Positions 1 through 9,422 of a stretch of DNA of 28,874 nucleotides are shown one piece after another. Origin of the DNA: Russula earlei. Its lineage: Eukaryota > Basidiomycota > Agaricomycetes > Russulales > Russulaceae. How positions within the stretch are numbered: the first letter of the stretch is position 1; every line of letters begins with the position of its first letter. The position numbers were made by a program, and so were the translations under genes. The stretch spans positions 1 to 28,874 of the forward strand of contig JAGFNK010000632.1 in NCBI GenBank assembly GCA_025769875.1. Reading direction: 5' to 3'. The notes beneath the pieces are model-generated. The model was not told the origin of the DNA. It worked only from the letters and a program-made list of their open reading frames with translations, and did no database searches.

Positions 1-377
1 CATAAACCTGTTGTGTCAGTCCTGTGGATGACTCAGGACAATTGGGGGCTTTGTGGAGAAATGACGTCATAATGACATCACTGTGGAGTGCTTGGTGAGT
101 GTATGAGGTCATAGTGGAGCTGCTCAGTCAGCCATGATGTCATTGGAGCTCTATGACATCATATAGGTCATTCTAGGAGGCCTCAGAGTCCTTCCATTGT
201 TTTGGGACTTAGTGGCTAAGTGGCCATGTGGCTAGCACATGGTGGGTTACCAAAATAGGGAGGAGGGTGTCTGAGTGAGCCACAGAGAGTTGGAGGACAA
301 TGATTGCCTGTGTTCTATGCGTGTAGAAGGGAATGGTCCTTAAAAGTAGAAACAGATGGATGGTATGAAGCTGAAAT

Positions 378-2070
378 TGTCAAGACACATACTGCTGATC
401 ACTAAGGACTCACGAGCAGGTGGGCAAGGGTCAGAACAGACAGTATGCAGGCATAGAACAGGAGGACAAGCCAAACAACAAGGAGGTACCAGATGGGGAC
501 TGGTACATGTTGCAAGAGACAAAGGTGAAGGCTGGAGGCCAGTGTAGCAAGGGGCTTTAAACAAGGTGGTCGTTGAAGAGTGTCAGGACTCACTGTTGAA
601 CAATCCAGTTCAAGAGTGAGATAAAAGCTCAGAGCCAAGTTGACTGAGTTCAAGGACAAAGTTGGCAAAGAGCATGGTCCAAACAAGTAGCAAGTACCAG
701 AGAGGGACTGATGCTGGCTGTGAGAGGTGATCACGGAAAGAGAGGGCCAGATTGTACTAGATAGGGCAGTCACAACGGAGTACCCTTGGTAGTGGAGTGC
801 CACAAATCAAATGGACAGTCTGAACACTGTTCGCTACTTTATTGAGCACTTATATACTACAAGAGAACTGCTAAATAGGGAACAAGTCATAACCTTGTTA
901 TCAAGCACAATTGATGGATGAGTAAGAGCCTTTAGTGTCCACATGTTCACTGCTTAGTACACATGCAAAGCACCTGATTCATTTACTGTTAGTTAGTTTA
1001 AGGCCGGTCATCTGAGGATTTGTAGTTTGGTTCAGGGAATAGAGTTGTCCATAAGGCCCTTTATATAGTTCTACTTTGGGTCCTTAGAGTCGACCCTAAT
1101 ACCTCTATTAAGGTCTTTAGTATTGCCTTATAGTTTGTTCTAAGGTTATTAGAGTTAGTCTAATAACATGTTGTAGGGCCTTTAGTATTTGTTAGTGCCT
1201 CTTGTAGAGCACTTTGGGTCATCCTAAAGGGTATTTAGAGAGGCTATAATACTGTCCTATATTGCTAAAAGGGTTGCCACTAAGTAGGGTTTGCTGTATG
1301 TTGATTGTGCCGAGAAGCACTTGCGTGATATTGTGGACACCTCTACTCACCCCTTTTGTCCATGTGAACAGGGTGGCACCATGGAGGCTGGGTTTCCTCT
1401 AATAAGGAAGGGTCCTTCAAGGGCCCTCTCCAGGAAAATGGTTCATGACAAAGAGTACCTTGAAGACAAGAAGGGGACATTAAAACAAAGCAATTGCTGA
1501 GGAGTACTTTGGAAGGAGAGTATCACAAATGGACGGTCTGACAACTGCCATGCTACATTGGGGCTTATGTACTGTGTACATGGTCGATTAAAAGGACAAG
1601 AAATATTCTAGACTCTTTGGTACCATCCAATAGGGATGTAGAGGCATAAACTTGCTTGTGTGAGATGGAAGGCTGACTGAGTGTATTACTGATCATTGTG
1701 GAGCAATGACACTATAATGATGTCACTGTGGAGTGCTTGGTGAGCAGATGATGTCAGTGTGGAGTCGCTCAGTCAGCCATGATGTCATTGGAGCTGAATG
1801 ATGTCATATGAGTTATGCAACAAGTTGTAGGAGTCCATGCCACAGTTTTGGGTTCTTGGTGGCTGAGTGGCCATGTGGCTGCCACATGGTGATTACCCAA
1901 TTAGGAAATGGGTGTCTAGTCATGTCATAGTACCTTTGTGACAGTGATATCTTGTACCACAGGAAGAGTAGCCCATGAAATAGAAGTGGATTGGTGATGC
2001 AAAGTGAGAGGGATCTCTCTTGAGTGAATTTGGACAATATGTGGCCAGGACTTGGCCTTGGTTCGCAACA
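378..2070 (-). mobile_element. Solo LTR-A with TSD gaaat, itself split by LTR-B
   Basis: It starts TGTCAAGACA and ends GGTTCGCAACA. The 5-bp direct repeat gaaat lies at 373-377 and 2071-2075, which is the size made by Ty3/Gypsy integrases. After removal of the nested LTR-B (581-1450) and its duplicated aagag, the copy is about 820 bp, matching the other LTR-A copies in the window. It carries LTRs only and no internal region, so it probably formed by LTR-LTR recombination. The promoter orientation is minus. Confidence 0.92.
581..1450 (-). mobile_element. Solo LTR-B with TSD aagag, short variant
   Basis: It starts TGTCAGGACTCACTG and ends GGTTCATGACA, flanked by aagag at 576-580 and 1451-1455. 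On the minus strand it has a TATATAAG box (849-856) followed by AATAAA (838-843), the usual promoter and polyadenylation arrangement of an LTR R region. At 870 bp it is about 90 bp shorter than the copies at 10953 and 14934. The missing piece lies between two copies of gatgagtaag that are still present in the longer LTRs. The ATG-initiated frames inside it look like chance frames within an LTR. Confidence 0.92.
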
Positions 2071-2121
2071 GAAATCATTATTTGAGTGAAAAGAGTGGTG
2101 TATGGCCAGGTCTTTGTTACA

Positions 2122-2539
2122 ATTAGCCCAGGACTGGACTACAAAGACCAAGACATTGTTCCAAATATTACTACACTACCTCTACCTACTGCTTCACAAA
2201 TGTTTATCTTGTTGTGCAGCATAGAGCGCAGCTAACAGGCCAAACAACCCACTTTAGAGGTTGTGCTAATGCCTCAAGTGATATTGGGGTGTAGAGCAAT
2301 GTGTATACTTGTCTACATGTATGGTATTTATACCTCTATGACCCAGGGCTGTTCCTAAGTCCAAAAGAGGTGACTACAGGTGTCCACTATATTGTGCACT
2401 GAGTGACGCATGATGTGTGGAAACATTCTAGATGCAGCATAAGGCTGCATCTTGTGATAGATAGTGTAGTATGCATAACCCTATTGCCATAAGCGCAAAT
2501 GCTAAAGTTCTGTCTAACACGTAACATCTATGAGTGGAT
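2122..2539. other. Unassigned stretch with a small perfect hairpin
   Basis: No gene or known repeat is visible. A TATTTATA-like element lies near 2328. A perfect 9-bp inverted repeat, agatgcagc/gctgcatct, lies at 2430-2452 with a 5-nt loop. The stretch may be an eroded LTR of another family, but no second copy exists in the window to prove it. Confidence 0.4.
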
Positions 2540-3266
2540 CTTGAACCTTGTATGAAGGTCTTTGCCTTCTTTGATCCATTCAGGTTCCGGTTCAACATAT
2601 CTCACTTTACTTCAAGGGCTATCCTCCCTAGGATACAAAGGTATCATCATCATCAGGGATTTGTGGCACAACTAGACAATCCCTTCCAAATCTGGCAATC
2701 ACCATGTGCTAGCCACATGGCCACTCAGCCACCAAGAACCTGAAACAATGGATAGACTCTTCAAGACCCTTTGCATAACTCATATGATGTCATCTAGCTC
2801 CAGTGATGTCATGGCCACCTGAGTGGCTCCACAATGACCTCATTAGCTCACTAAGCACTCCACAGTGACATAATTATGATGTCATTGCTCCACAATGATC
2901 AGTAATACCTTCAGTCAGCCATAGTTTGTACTCCACCCTGTACAAAGTATATAAGCCCCAATGTAGCATGGCAGTCATCAGACTGTCCATTTGTGATAGT
3001 CTCTTCCCAAAGTACTCCTTTGTGACCACTTTGTTTAAAGTCCCTCACTCTTCAAGGTACTCCTCCATGACCACCTTGTTTCAAGTCTTTAGCACTGGCC
3101 TCTCGCCTCGTCTCTGTCTCTTGCAACATGTACCAGTCCCCATCTGGTACCTTCTTGTCATTTGGCTTGTCCTCCTGCTCAATGTGTTACTCAACACCTA
3201 CTGTCTGTTCCAACCCTTTCCCACCTGCTCCTGAGTCCATAGTGATCAGCAGTATGTGTCTTGACG
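2540..3266 (+). repeat. Degenerate LTR-A, sense orientation
   Basis: It aligns along its length with the sense strand of LTR-A. Recognisable blocks are the agccacatggccac block near 2712, the TGA[CT][GA]TCA repeats (2785-2890), TATATAAG (2949-2956), the shared cagactgtccatttg start of R (2980-2994), and the end gtgatcagcagtatgtgtcttgac. The left border is blurred and no target duplication was found. Its open frames follow the LTR consensus and are not taken as genes. Confidence 0.75.
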
Positions 3267-3287
3267 GTCTTGGCCTTGATTCGCAAC
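3267..3287 (-). repeat. 21-bp tail of a minus-oriented LTR-A
   Basis: The stretch cttggccttgattcgcaaca directly after the plus-oriented LTR-A is the family end in the opposite orientation. It implies that one LTR-A was inserted in, or recombined with, another here. The following actac matches the LTR-B sequence ...atatactac, so this LTR-A probably interrupted LTR-B, but the left half of that LTR-B is missing. Confidence 0.55.
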
Positions 3288-3738
3288 AACTACTATAAAG
3301 AGAACAAGTCATAACCTGTTATCAAGCACAATTGGAGGATGAGTAAAACATCAGGGAATGCTCAGTAAGCATGTTCAGTCATGCTCAGTAAGCTGCTGAG
3401 GTAAGGAGGCCCTTGATGATGAGTAAGGGCCTTTAGAGTCCATGTGTTCAGTGCTTAGTGCATGTGTGAAGCACATGATACATTTGCTGTAAATTAGTTT
3501 AGGGCCAGTCTTTCAGAGACTTAGAGTATTTGACAGTGAGGTGCTCCTTATAAGATCCCTTATAAGGTTCTATTAGGGTGTTTAGAGTCAACCCTAATAT
3601 TAGTATTAAGGTCCCTAGTGTCACCTTATAGTTCATTCTAAGGTTATTAGAATTAGTCTAATAATATGTTCTAATGCCTATAGTATCCTCTTTAGTCCTC
3701 AACATGGGGACTTTAGGGTCATCTTAGAAGGCTCTTAG
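3288..3738 (-). repeat. Partial LTR-B, cut on both sides
   Basis: It matches the U3 half of LTR-B from about the tatactac position: agagaacaagtcataac, then repeated tgctcagtaagc motifs, then runs of ccctaatatt/ggttattagag. It stops where LTR-C begins at 3739. The usual LTR-B end is absent, so it is a remnant. Confidence 0.75.
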
Positions 3739-4267
3739 TGTTACAGCATCACGGCTGTTGGAGTGTTAGCTCAGGGTTCAGTGGGGCCATTCCCTGGACT
3801 TGGTTCAATGGTTCAATGGGGGCTGGTTCTAAGAGACCAGTTCAAGGGTTTAGTGTCTCAAGGCTAAGTCAAACTATGACCCAGTCCACAGACAGAGTTG
3901 ATCTTCTGGTTACTTCACAGAAGAGGAGGATGAGGATGGAGAGCATGAAAAGGAAGAGGAACACAAGGGTTCCTTGTAGTGAACTCAAGTTGAGCAGGGT
4001 GTAAGCCAGCACAAGCAAGTTGTGATTGAGAGAGGGTACAGGGCAGGGATGTCACAGGAAATGAGACAAGCTAAGCTTGGGGCATTCCCCAGCTTTTACA
4101 GGTGCTTAAATACTGTATGTAGCAAGGTGTACAGTACCACATGCAGAACAATAGATAAAAGTTAGGCCAGCAGCAAAAAGCAATCAGACAATAGATGAAA
4201 CACTAGAGATGAAACAATAAAGGACAATCACAATCAAGGGATGAAACCATATCTAAGGGGACGAGGG
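3739..4267 (-). repeat. Partial LTR-C, truncated at its right end
   Basis: It starts TGTTACAGCATC, like the LTR-C copies at 17707 and 26544, and follows them through the purine-rich gaagaggagga block and the aagcttggggcattcccc segment. It breaks off after ggggacgaggg, where LTR-D begins. About 65 bp of the family consensus is lacking. It is noticeably diverged from the Gypsy LTRs. Confidence 0.8.
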
Positions 4268-4303
4268 TGTTACATAGAAGAACTTAGTTGGAAAGGTTGT
4301 TAA

Positions 4304-4464
4304 GGCCCCATACAGCAACCAAGATTTCTTGAAACTTGAACTTGGAACTTGAATTTCAGGATTAGCTGGGAGTGACAGGTGTGACAGGTGTGATGACAGG
4401 GACATGTGAAATAATTAACTAATATCAGTTGTTTTTGTCTGTTAACTGTAATTCACATATTTGC
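4304..4464. repeat. Left terminal inverted repeat of the Harbinger element
   Basis: About 160 bp. The outer part (4304-4400) pairs with 8909-8998. The inner part (about 4385-4464, containing the tatcagttgtttttgtctg block) pairs with 7420-7506. The left arm is continuous, which shows that the right arm was once continuous too. Short tandem units of gacaggtgt lie at the junction of the two parts. Confidence 0.9.
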
Positions 4465-4557
4465 ATATGTGATGTCATGTAATGACTCAGGCTCAGGAAC
4501 AATTGGCGTGTCAATGATTGGCATCACTTCTTTCTACCCCCACCTTCACCGCCCCAT

Positions 4558-5802
4558 ATGATGCAGACCCGCTCATCAATAAGTCCAGATTCCATTGAAG
4601 GGAGTCTAATCTCAGAAAGTAACAAGGCTATATGGACAACTGAAGAGGAAGCTGCATTTCTACTATTCCTTGTCAAGCAGAAACAAGAAGGAAACATGAC
4701 CTCCAATGCCATGTTCAAGGACCATACCTTCAACCAAGCAGCCAATTTTATTAAGCCCATGCATGATAAGGGTCCTATCAAGACTGGACCTATGTGCAAA
4801 TCAAAATGGCAAAGGGTATGAAATTTTTTGGCTTTGCCATATCGCGCAGCTAACATCATCTACTACTAGATGAAGAAGGAGCAATTGGTAATCATTGCTC
4901 TCAGGAATGAGTCCAGGTTCGGGCACCTATGGACCGATGAGAATGGAATTGTTGTTCCACCTGAAATGGAATTGGTGTGGAGTGATCTAGTCAAGGTGCA
5001 TACATTACATCTAATTTGTCAATGCCATCTGATCATTAGTAGAAACATCAAGAATACAACAAGTACAGGGATAAAGGCTGGCCGCATCACAGCATCATGA
5101 AATCTCTGATGCCATCGAGTGCAAAAGGCCAACATTCATATCGGGGCACACAGTCAACAGCCCATTTTACTCCCCCTCAGTCATCTGCGTCACTGTCCCC
5201 AATCCCAATTTGTTTAAACATCAAAGTGAGGACTCCTTGTCATCTCTGGTACCAGATCACTCTTCCTCCTCATCCAGTGTCCTTCATTTCAAACGCAAAG
5301 TATCTCAGGTCAAGGATGTCACCTCCAAAACATCTTCCTCATTGACCAAAAAACTCAAGTCTGATTCCACAGCATGCAGTCAACCATGGAGAGGTTTGCC
5401 GATAACTTCGACACAACCATGCATGCATTCATTGCTTTGTCCCCACCCCCAATGTCACTGGCGCTCCCCCCACTCCCAATGCCGCTGGCACTCCCCTCAA
5501 ACCCAGCCCTGGCCAAACCTCTGGCCATGCATATGCTGCCTTCAAATGACATCATGACTATCTCGGCACTTCCTGAGATCACCCGTCAGTCACTGGCAAT
5601 TCAACATCTTACCAAGGATATTGAACTGAAGGGTGAATGGCTCTCCATGGATGATGTTGTCCCTGTGATCAATATCTTGGGATCTTGTGACATTGTGCAC
5701 ATAGACAGTTATATTGTGCTTATGACTAATGGGTCAGCATTGTCATGCAAGATTGCATGCAACTACATCAAGGATCTATTGGAGAAGGCCAGGACGTCCT
5801 GA
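4558..5802 (+). pseudogene. MYB/SANT-like protein of the Harbinger element
   Basis: This is the second gene of the transposon. In this superfamily the MYB-like partner binds the transposon ends and helps bring the transposase to the nucleus. Exon 1 (4558-4815) encodes a trihelix-type start with WTTEEEAAFL and CKSKWQR. A 54-nt intron (4816-4869, GTATG..TAG) and a 47-nt intron (4996-5042, GTGCA..TAG) keep the frame into HQEYNKYRDKGWPHH at 5043. Two frame changes follow, one near 5160-5210 and one near 5372. After them comes a serine/proline-rich linker and a C-terminal block (5374-5802) with GEWLSMDDVVPVINIL, ending in TGA. The start at 4558 gives two Met codons in a row; the exact one is uncertain. 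Confidence 0.75.
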
Positions 5803-5969
5803 CTGTAGTTGTACTTCTACAGTAATCACCCATCACATGCCTGTATCATAATTTGTTGAATGCCATGAAGTGTTTCCAATGGTGGACAGCCACAGGGTGA
5901 CCAGAGAGGTTTCGCACAGTGATGAATCCTCCAATATATTTTCTGAAAACATGTGGACATGTGTCTGAA

Positions 5970-7392
5970 CTAAATATCCGCTGCACGATCCTGAAGTGTT
6001 TTCTGATACTGCTCCCACATCTCACCTGCAATCCTGTCTCACCTGATATTTGCTTGCTCCCTCTCATAGTGCATCACTACCCCTCTTCCCAGTTCACCAG
6101 CCACTTCATGATGACCCACCTGATGGTCTACCCTGTTGTCAAATATGTCAATGTCACTGTGATCATAATGGAAAATAAAATTGTGAAGGGCTGCAAGTGC
6201 CGATAGGATGCGTGCTTGAATATCCATGTTATACTTAGGAGGGTACCAAAGGATTTTGAAACACCACTTGAGAATCCCAAACATACACTCTATGATGTTG
6301 TGAGCTTGAGCATGGTGCAGATTGAATAATTCCTGGGGTGTGCATGGCCTAGGACAAGCATAAACATTAGTGAGAAGATGGGAAAGAAAGAGAGAACACA
6401 CCATGTGCCAGCATGACCCCACTCAGATAGATGATATCATACACCTCAATAAGGAACAAGCAGTGTGTTTGATGAGGCAAAGCCTGCATCAGCAAGATAG
6501 TATTTCCCTCTTGGGATGGGGAAATTGGAATGATGCACATCATGAAAAAGAGTTGAGTCAGCGGTGGAGCCCTCCCAACCAGTCAAAAGATATGTGAAGC
6601 AGAGGTCAAATGAACAAGCAGCAAGGCAGTTCTGTGAGAGAACGCCGTTGCGGTCTCTTGTTGCATCGTGCTCTGCGGCAGTGGAGTAACAACTGATGGG
6701 GGTGCTGTCGATAGCACCCAGGGCATCCTTGAAAAAGGGAAAAAATTTGAGATTCCCTTGGATAAAGGAGTGAGGAGGGGAATTGGCATCAGGAAGCTGT
6801 ACAAAGGTGGTGTAGAAAGGGGGGGTTGTGAGAACTCCAAGTATCTTTTTAAAATATCTGGATATCCATCAGAAGATACATAGAAGGAAACCATGGTATA
6901 TGTACTTTGAGACCATGCTTGGTGACCACTGAAAACGCTCCCCAATATTTGTTGTTGACAGCCCAGTGGAAGTGGCATAGAGAAATATGGCAACCTGTTC
7001 TTCAATTCGGACATGCCGAGATGACGCAACACCAAAGTCACGGAGAGTCTGCTGGAGCTTGTGAAACACATGTTTATGGACCCCAAGTTCATTCCAAATG
7101 CATTCTGGGTGGCTGGTGAGTAGTTCATGGACCTAGGCAAGACCAGTGAGGGCAGAGGTGTGATATGGAATAGGAGGAGAATGGGGTTTAAGTATTGACA
7201 GTATGGCCTGGAAGCCATAAAGGGCATAACCTGTAAAATATAAAATCATTAGAAGTTGTTGGCATCACTGTTTACCTGCTGCAGATACAGCCTCTCCTGA
7301 TCAAGGTAATCAGCCATAGCATTGACCAGGGGACGGACAGGTGATGACTCGAAATCAGGGGGTAAAAAATCGGCAGTGACTCGGAGGGGCAT
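5970..7392 (-). pseudogene. PIF-Harbinger DDE transposase (DDE_Tnp_4 type)
   Basis: This is the catalytic protein of the element. Likely start ATG is at 7392 (MPLRVTADFLPPDFE), with an intron at 7231-7275; one base must be lost or gained to join the next exon. A helix-turn-helix region reads RIEEQVAIFLYATSTGLST (near 7000). An intron lies at 6858-6905. The catalytic residues are intact: D in GAIDST (6707-6709), D in STADST (6557-6559) and E in NIIECMFG (6288-6290). Two TGA codons (6446-6448, 6437-6439) replace expected arginines in the PYRGVRYH motif, and another lies before DRIAGEMWEQYQ. The last intron is 6349-6401 and the stop is TAG at 5970-5972. Conserved arginines around the third catalytic residue read His, Cys or Trp. 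The copy is dead. Confidence 0.88.
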
Positions 7393-7419
7393 AAAACATT
7401 TTTGGGTGCATCAGTCATT

Positions 7420-7506
7420 ACAACGACAAATATGTGAATTACAGTTAACAGACAAAAACAACTGATATTAGTTAATCATATGACATGTCACTGTCATCAC
7501 ACCTGT
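7420..7506. repeat. Inner part of the right Harbinger terminal repeat
   Basis: It is the reverse complement of about 4385-4464 with few mismatches, sharing the gttaacagacaaaaacaac core. It is separated from the outer part (8909-8998) by the inserted 1.4 kb segment. Confidence 0.88.
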
Positions 7507-7699
7507 AGTCTTTGGAATTTTGCAAAAATGTGACACCCAAATCCGGACTGTCAGACTTTGTCAGCAGAGCGGTGCTTGAACATCTTTACAATTCAGAAAA
7601 TCAATATAATTATTCAATGATAAGAAGTTGTCATACTTGAAATGGAAATTGTGGCATAATTGTGGCATACCAGAGGGTCAATGTTGCACCACATTCTTC

Positions 7700-8215
7700 C
7701 ACTGCAATGATGCCCACCCTCCACATACCACTCCCTCGCACCTCCACCATCCTGCCAGCAACAGACATCACGTCCTTGCGATTGCGACAGGGATGCCCTC
7801 CCAACAAATTGGCACTACATGAAGGCTGAACGGCCCCGCCAACACCACTCCCTTGTTTCCTCCATCATCCTGCCAACACACGCCATGTGACTGCGATCAC
7901 CTTCATGCGTGCATTCTCCCAACAAACTGATGCACACGAGGGCCAAACAGTCCCGCCCAATGCCACTCCCCCACCTTCATCATTTTGCCTTCAATGCGTG
8001 CTGTGCCGTCACGCGCGTGCCCTCCCCACAAATCAATGCACCACACAAAAGCTGAATGGCCCTGCCCAATGCCACTCCCTTGCTGCCTCTATCACGCCAG
8101 CACATGCTGCACGATTGCGATCACCTTTGCAAGCGTGTTCTCCTGACAAACCGGTGAACCACAAAATGAAGGCCGAACAATCCCGCCTAACGCCACCCTC
8201 AATGTCACCAAGCGG
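7700..8215. repeat. Diverged tandem repeat, unit about 105-118 bp
   Basis: Four units can be lined up on a [cg]c[ct]ctccc[ca]acaaa block near 7796, 7914, 8021 and 8137, each followed by a gaaggc[tc]gaacgg[ct]ccc[gt]cc segment and a catcctgcc..ca[ct]gc..gcgatcacctt segment. A partial fifth unit may lie at 8430-8500. Units differ by substitutions and small indels. Open frames through them on both strands look like by-products of GC-rich repeat DNA. Confidence 0.65.
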
Positions 8216-8220
8216 TGTTC

Positions 8221-8290
8221 TGGCTTTCAGGTGCTTTCTTTCATTTCCCTTTCTTTTCTTCTTTTCTTTCTTTTTCTTTTCTTCATGTTT
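8221..8290 (+). repeat. Pyrimidine (CTTT)n tract
   Basis: A run of ctttctttt-type repeats interrupted only by a few other bases. A similar tract lies at 8521-8572. Between and after them no gene is recognisable; 8574-8612 can fold into a stem (ctactcaa/ttgagtag), followed by an AATAAA-like caataaaag. Confidence 0.75.
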
Positions 8291-8908
8291 TCGCCTCTGG
8301 TCTAGGGTATGCAGGAGGGCCTGGTGGACCTCCGGAATCAGAACCATCGCAGCGCGCACGGCGGAGATGATGCTCTGCATGCTGCAGCTGCTCCCCCAGT
8401 GCCTGCACACTCACCACACGCTCAGCCCTGCCACCATCATCCCGCCCACAATACACATTGCACGATTGCAATCGCCTTCGCGCATGCTCACCCACCTCTG
8501 ACTTGATTTGTCATGCTTCTAGGCTTTTCTTTTCTTTCTTTTCTCTCTCTTTTTTTCTTTCCTTTTCTATTAGCTACTCAACTTTGGTCTATAAACATGT
8601 ACCTTTGAGTAGGCTAGTCTACAATAAAAGAGCCTGAGTTTATCATTCTGAGTCCTGCACATGGTCCCTTGAACAGTAACAGCACCAGCCTTCTTGGCAT
8701 CAAGTCAAGCCCTTAGATTAAGTTTAAATATTATTTGTTTTGTTGTACTTAACTCTTGAATACACCATTATGAAACTTAAGAATTGTGTGTAATTATCAT
8801 CTGTGTTTGAAAACAATTGCGGAGTTGATGGGAATTGCCTTGAGGAGCCAAGTTGGTGGGGCACCTGCCTTTTCTGGAGCATGACACTTTTTGCGAAAAG
8901 ACATCAAC

Positions 8909-8998
8909 TCACACCTGTCACTCCTGTCACTCCCGGCTAATCCCGAAATTCAAGTTCCAAGTTCAAGTTTCAAGAAATCTCAGTTGCTGTATGGGGCC
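8909..8998. repeat. Outer part of the right Harbinger terminal repeat
   Basis: It is the reverse complement of 4304-4400 with a handful of differences. It ends at gttgctgtatggggcc next to the TAA duplication. Differences from the left arm are mainly C/T or G/A at CpG (for example cgggattagccggg against caggattagctggg). Confidence 0.9.
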
Positions 8999-9330
8999 TA
9001 AGATTTCACCAATCTTAAATGTCACTCTTAGCAATAGAGTTGCTTGATATTGTTCAAGCACTAGACTTTGACTCCTTTGATATTATCTCAGGTAAAGTGA
9101 ACGAAAGAGAAGAGAGGGGCCTCTGATTGCTTAGAGTTGTTACTTTGATAGAGAGAGAGAATTGTTGTTAATTCAAAGAGTAAGTTGAGCGTAAGGCTCA
9201 ACTCTCAATACACCAGAGTATTTATACTGTATCTCCATAATGGCTGATGCGATTTGTATGATGCTTGGGGAGCACATAGCTGGGAACCACTAGTATCCGA
9301 AAACAAAGACCACAATTAGAACATACCAGC

Positions 9331-9352
9331 AATGACTCATGCGTGAGTCATT
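9331..9352. promoter_or_regulatory. TGACTCA palindrome in LTR-D promoter region
   Basis: aatgactca and tgagtcatt form a perfect 9-bp inverted pair around tgcg. Each arm holds TGACTCA, the core bound by Gcn4/AP-1 type bZIP factors. It lies about 105-130 bp upstream of the LTR-D TATA element on the minus strand. Its regulatory role is inferred from the motif only. Confidence 0.45.
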
Positions 9353-9422
9353 CTTTCCTAGTATCTGTCATCAGTCCAGTAAGCAATCACTAAGCATCAG
9401 TCATCCTATCAGTCAGTGAATC

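Larger units (their letters stand above)
1..2121 (-). repeat. Outermost degenerate LTR-A, split by a younger LTR-A
   Basis: Positions 1-377 and 2076-2121 align with the 3' two thirds of LTR-A read in the same direction (cataaac...cttgtgtca, then the run of TGA[CT][GA]TCA octamers, then the ggccatgtggct block). They end at about 2121 in a decayed form of the family end ...gttcgtaaca. The copy runs off the left edge of the window. It is much more diverged than the LTR-A inserted in it at 378-2070, so it is an older insertion. The sense direction of the family (TATATAAG promoter) is the minus strand here. No internal retrotransposon coding sequence accompanies it. Confidence 0.75.
7507..8908. 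mobile_element. 1.4 kb insert in the Harbinger right end, 10-bp TSD
   Basis: The 10-mer tcacacctgt sits on both sides (7497-7506 and 8909-8918), while the uninterrupted left arm shows the ancestral join. The two ends of the insert are weakly inverted: gtcttt...ttttgcaaaaatgtgacac at the left, and the complement of gtcttttcgcaaaaagtgtcat at the right. A 9-10 bp duplication with long poor inverted repeats would suit a non-autonomous Mutator-like element. There is no transposase inside. Contents are C-rich tandem units, two pyrimidine tracts and AT-rich DNA. The family assignment is inference; the insertion itself is well supported. Confidence 0.7.
4304..8998. mobile_element. PIF-Harbinger DNA transposon, two genes, TSD TAA
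   Basis: The ends ggccccatacagcaac (4304) and gttgctgtatggggcc (8998) are inverted repeats. Trinucleotide TAA flanks both sides (4301-4303 and 8999-9001), the TWA target duplication typical of PIF-Harbinger. Inside lie two tail-to-tail genes: a MYB/SANT-like DNA-binding protein on the plus strand and a DDE transposase on the minus strand, the standard two-protein make-up of this superfamily. A 1.4 kb segment (7507-8908) is inserted in the right terminal repeat. Several nonsense changes make the copy inactive. Confidence 0.93.
4268..9422 (-). repeat. LTR-D, split by the PIF-Harbinger element
   Basis: The two arms are 4268-4303 and 8999-9422. On the minus strand the arm ends ...cttctatgtaaca, and a TATAAATAC promoter lies at 9218-9226. 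Together with the flanking TAA duplication of the Harbinger insert, this supports a single LTR-like unit. Its 5' boundary (in sense) is hidden by LTR-A at 9423. No other copy exists in the window, so family identity is inferred from structure only. A bZIP-type palindrome lies at 9331-9352. Confidence 0.55.

Noticed and set aside
4377..4400. Short tandem gacaggtgt units, considered as a CRISPR-like or regulatory array
   Set aside because: Only two or three units occur inside the Harbinger terminal repeat and no spacers are present; subterminal repeats are usual in such elements.
7887..8501. Open frame of 204 codons on the plus strand, with overlapping minus-strand frames
   Set aside because: It runs through a GC-rich tandem repeat and a pyrimidine tract. 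The composition follows the repeat and no motif is present.
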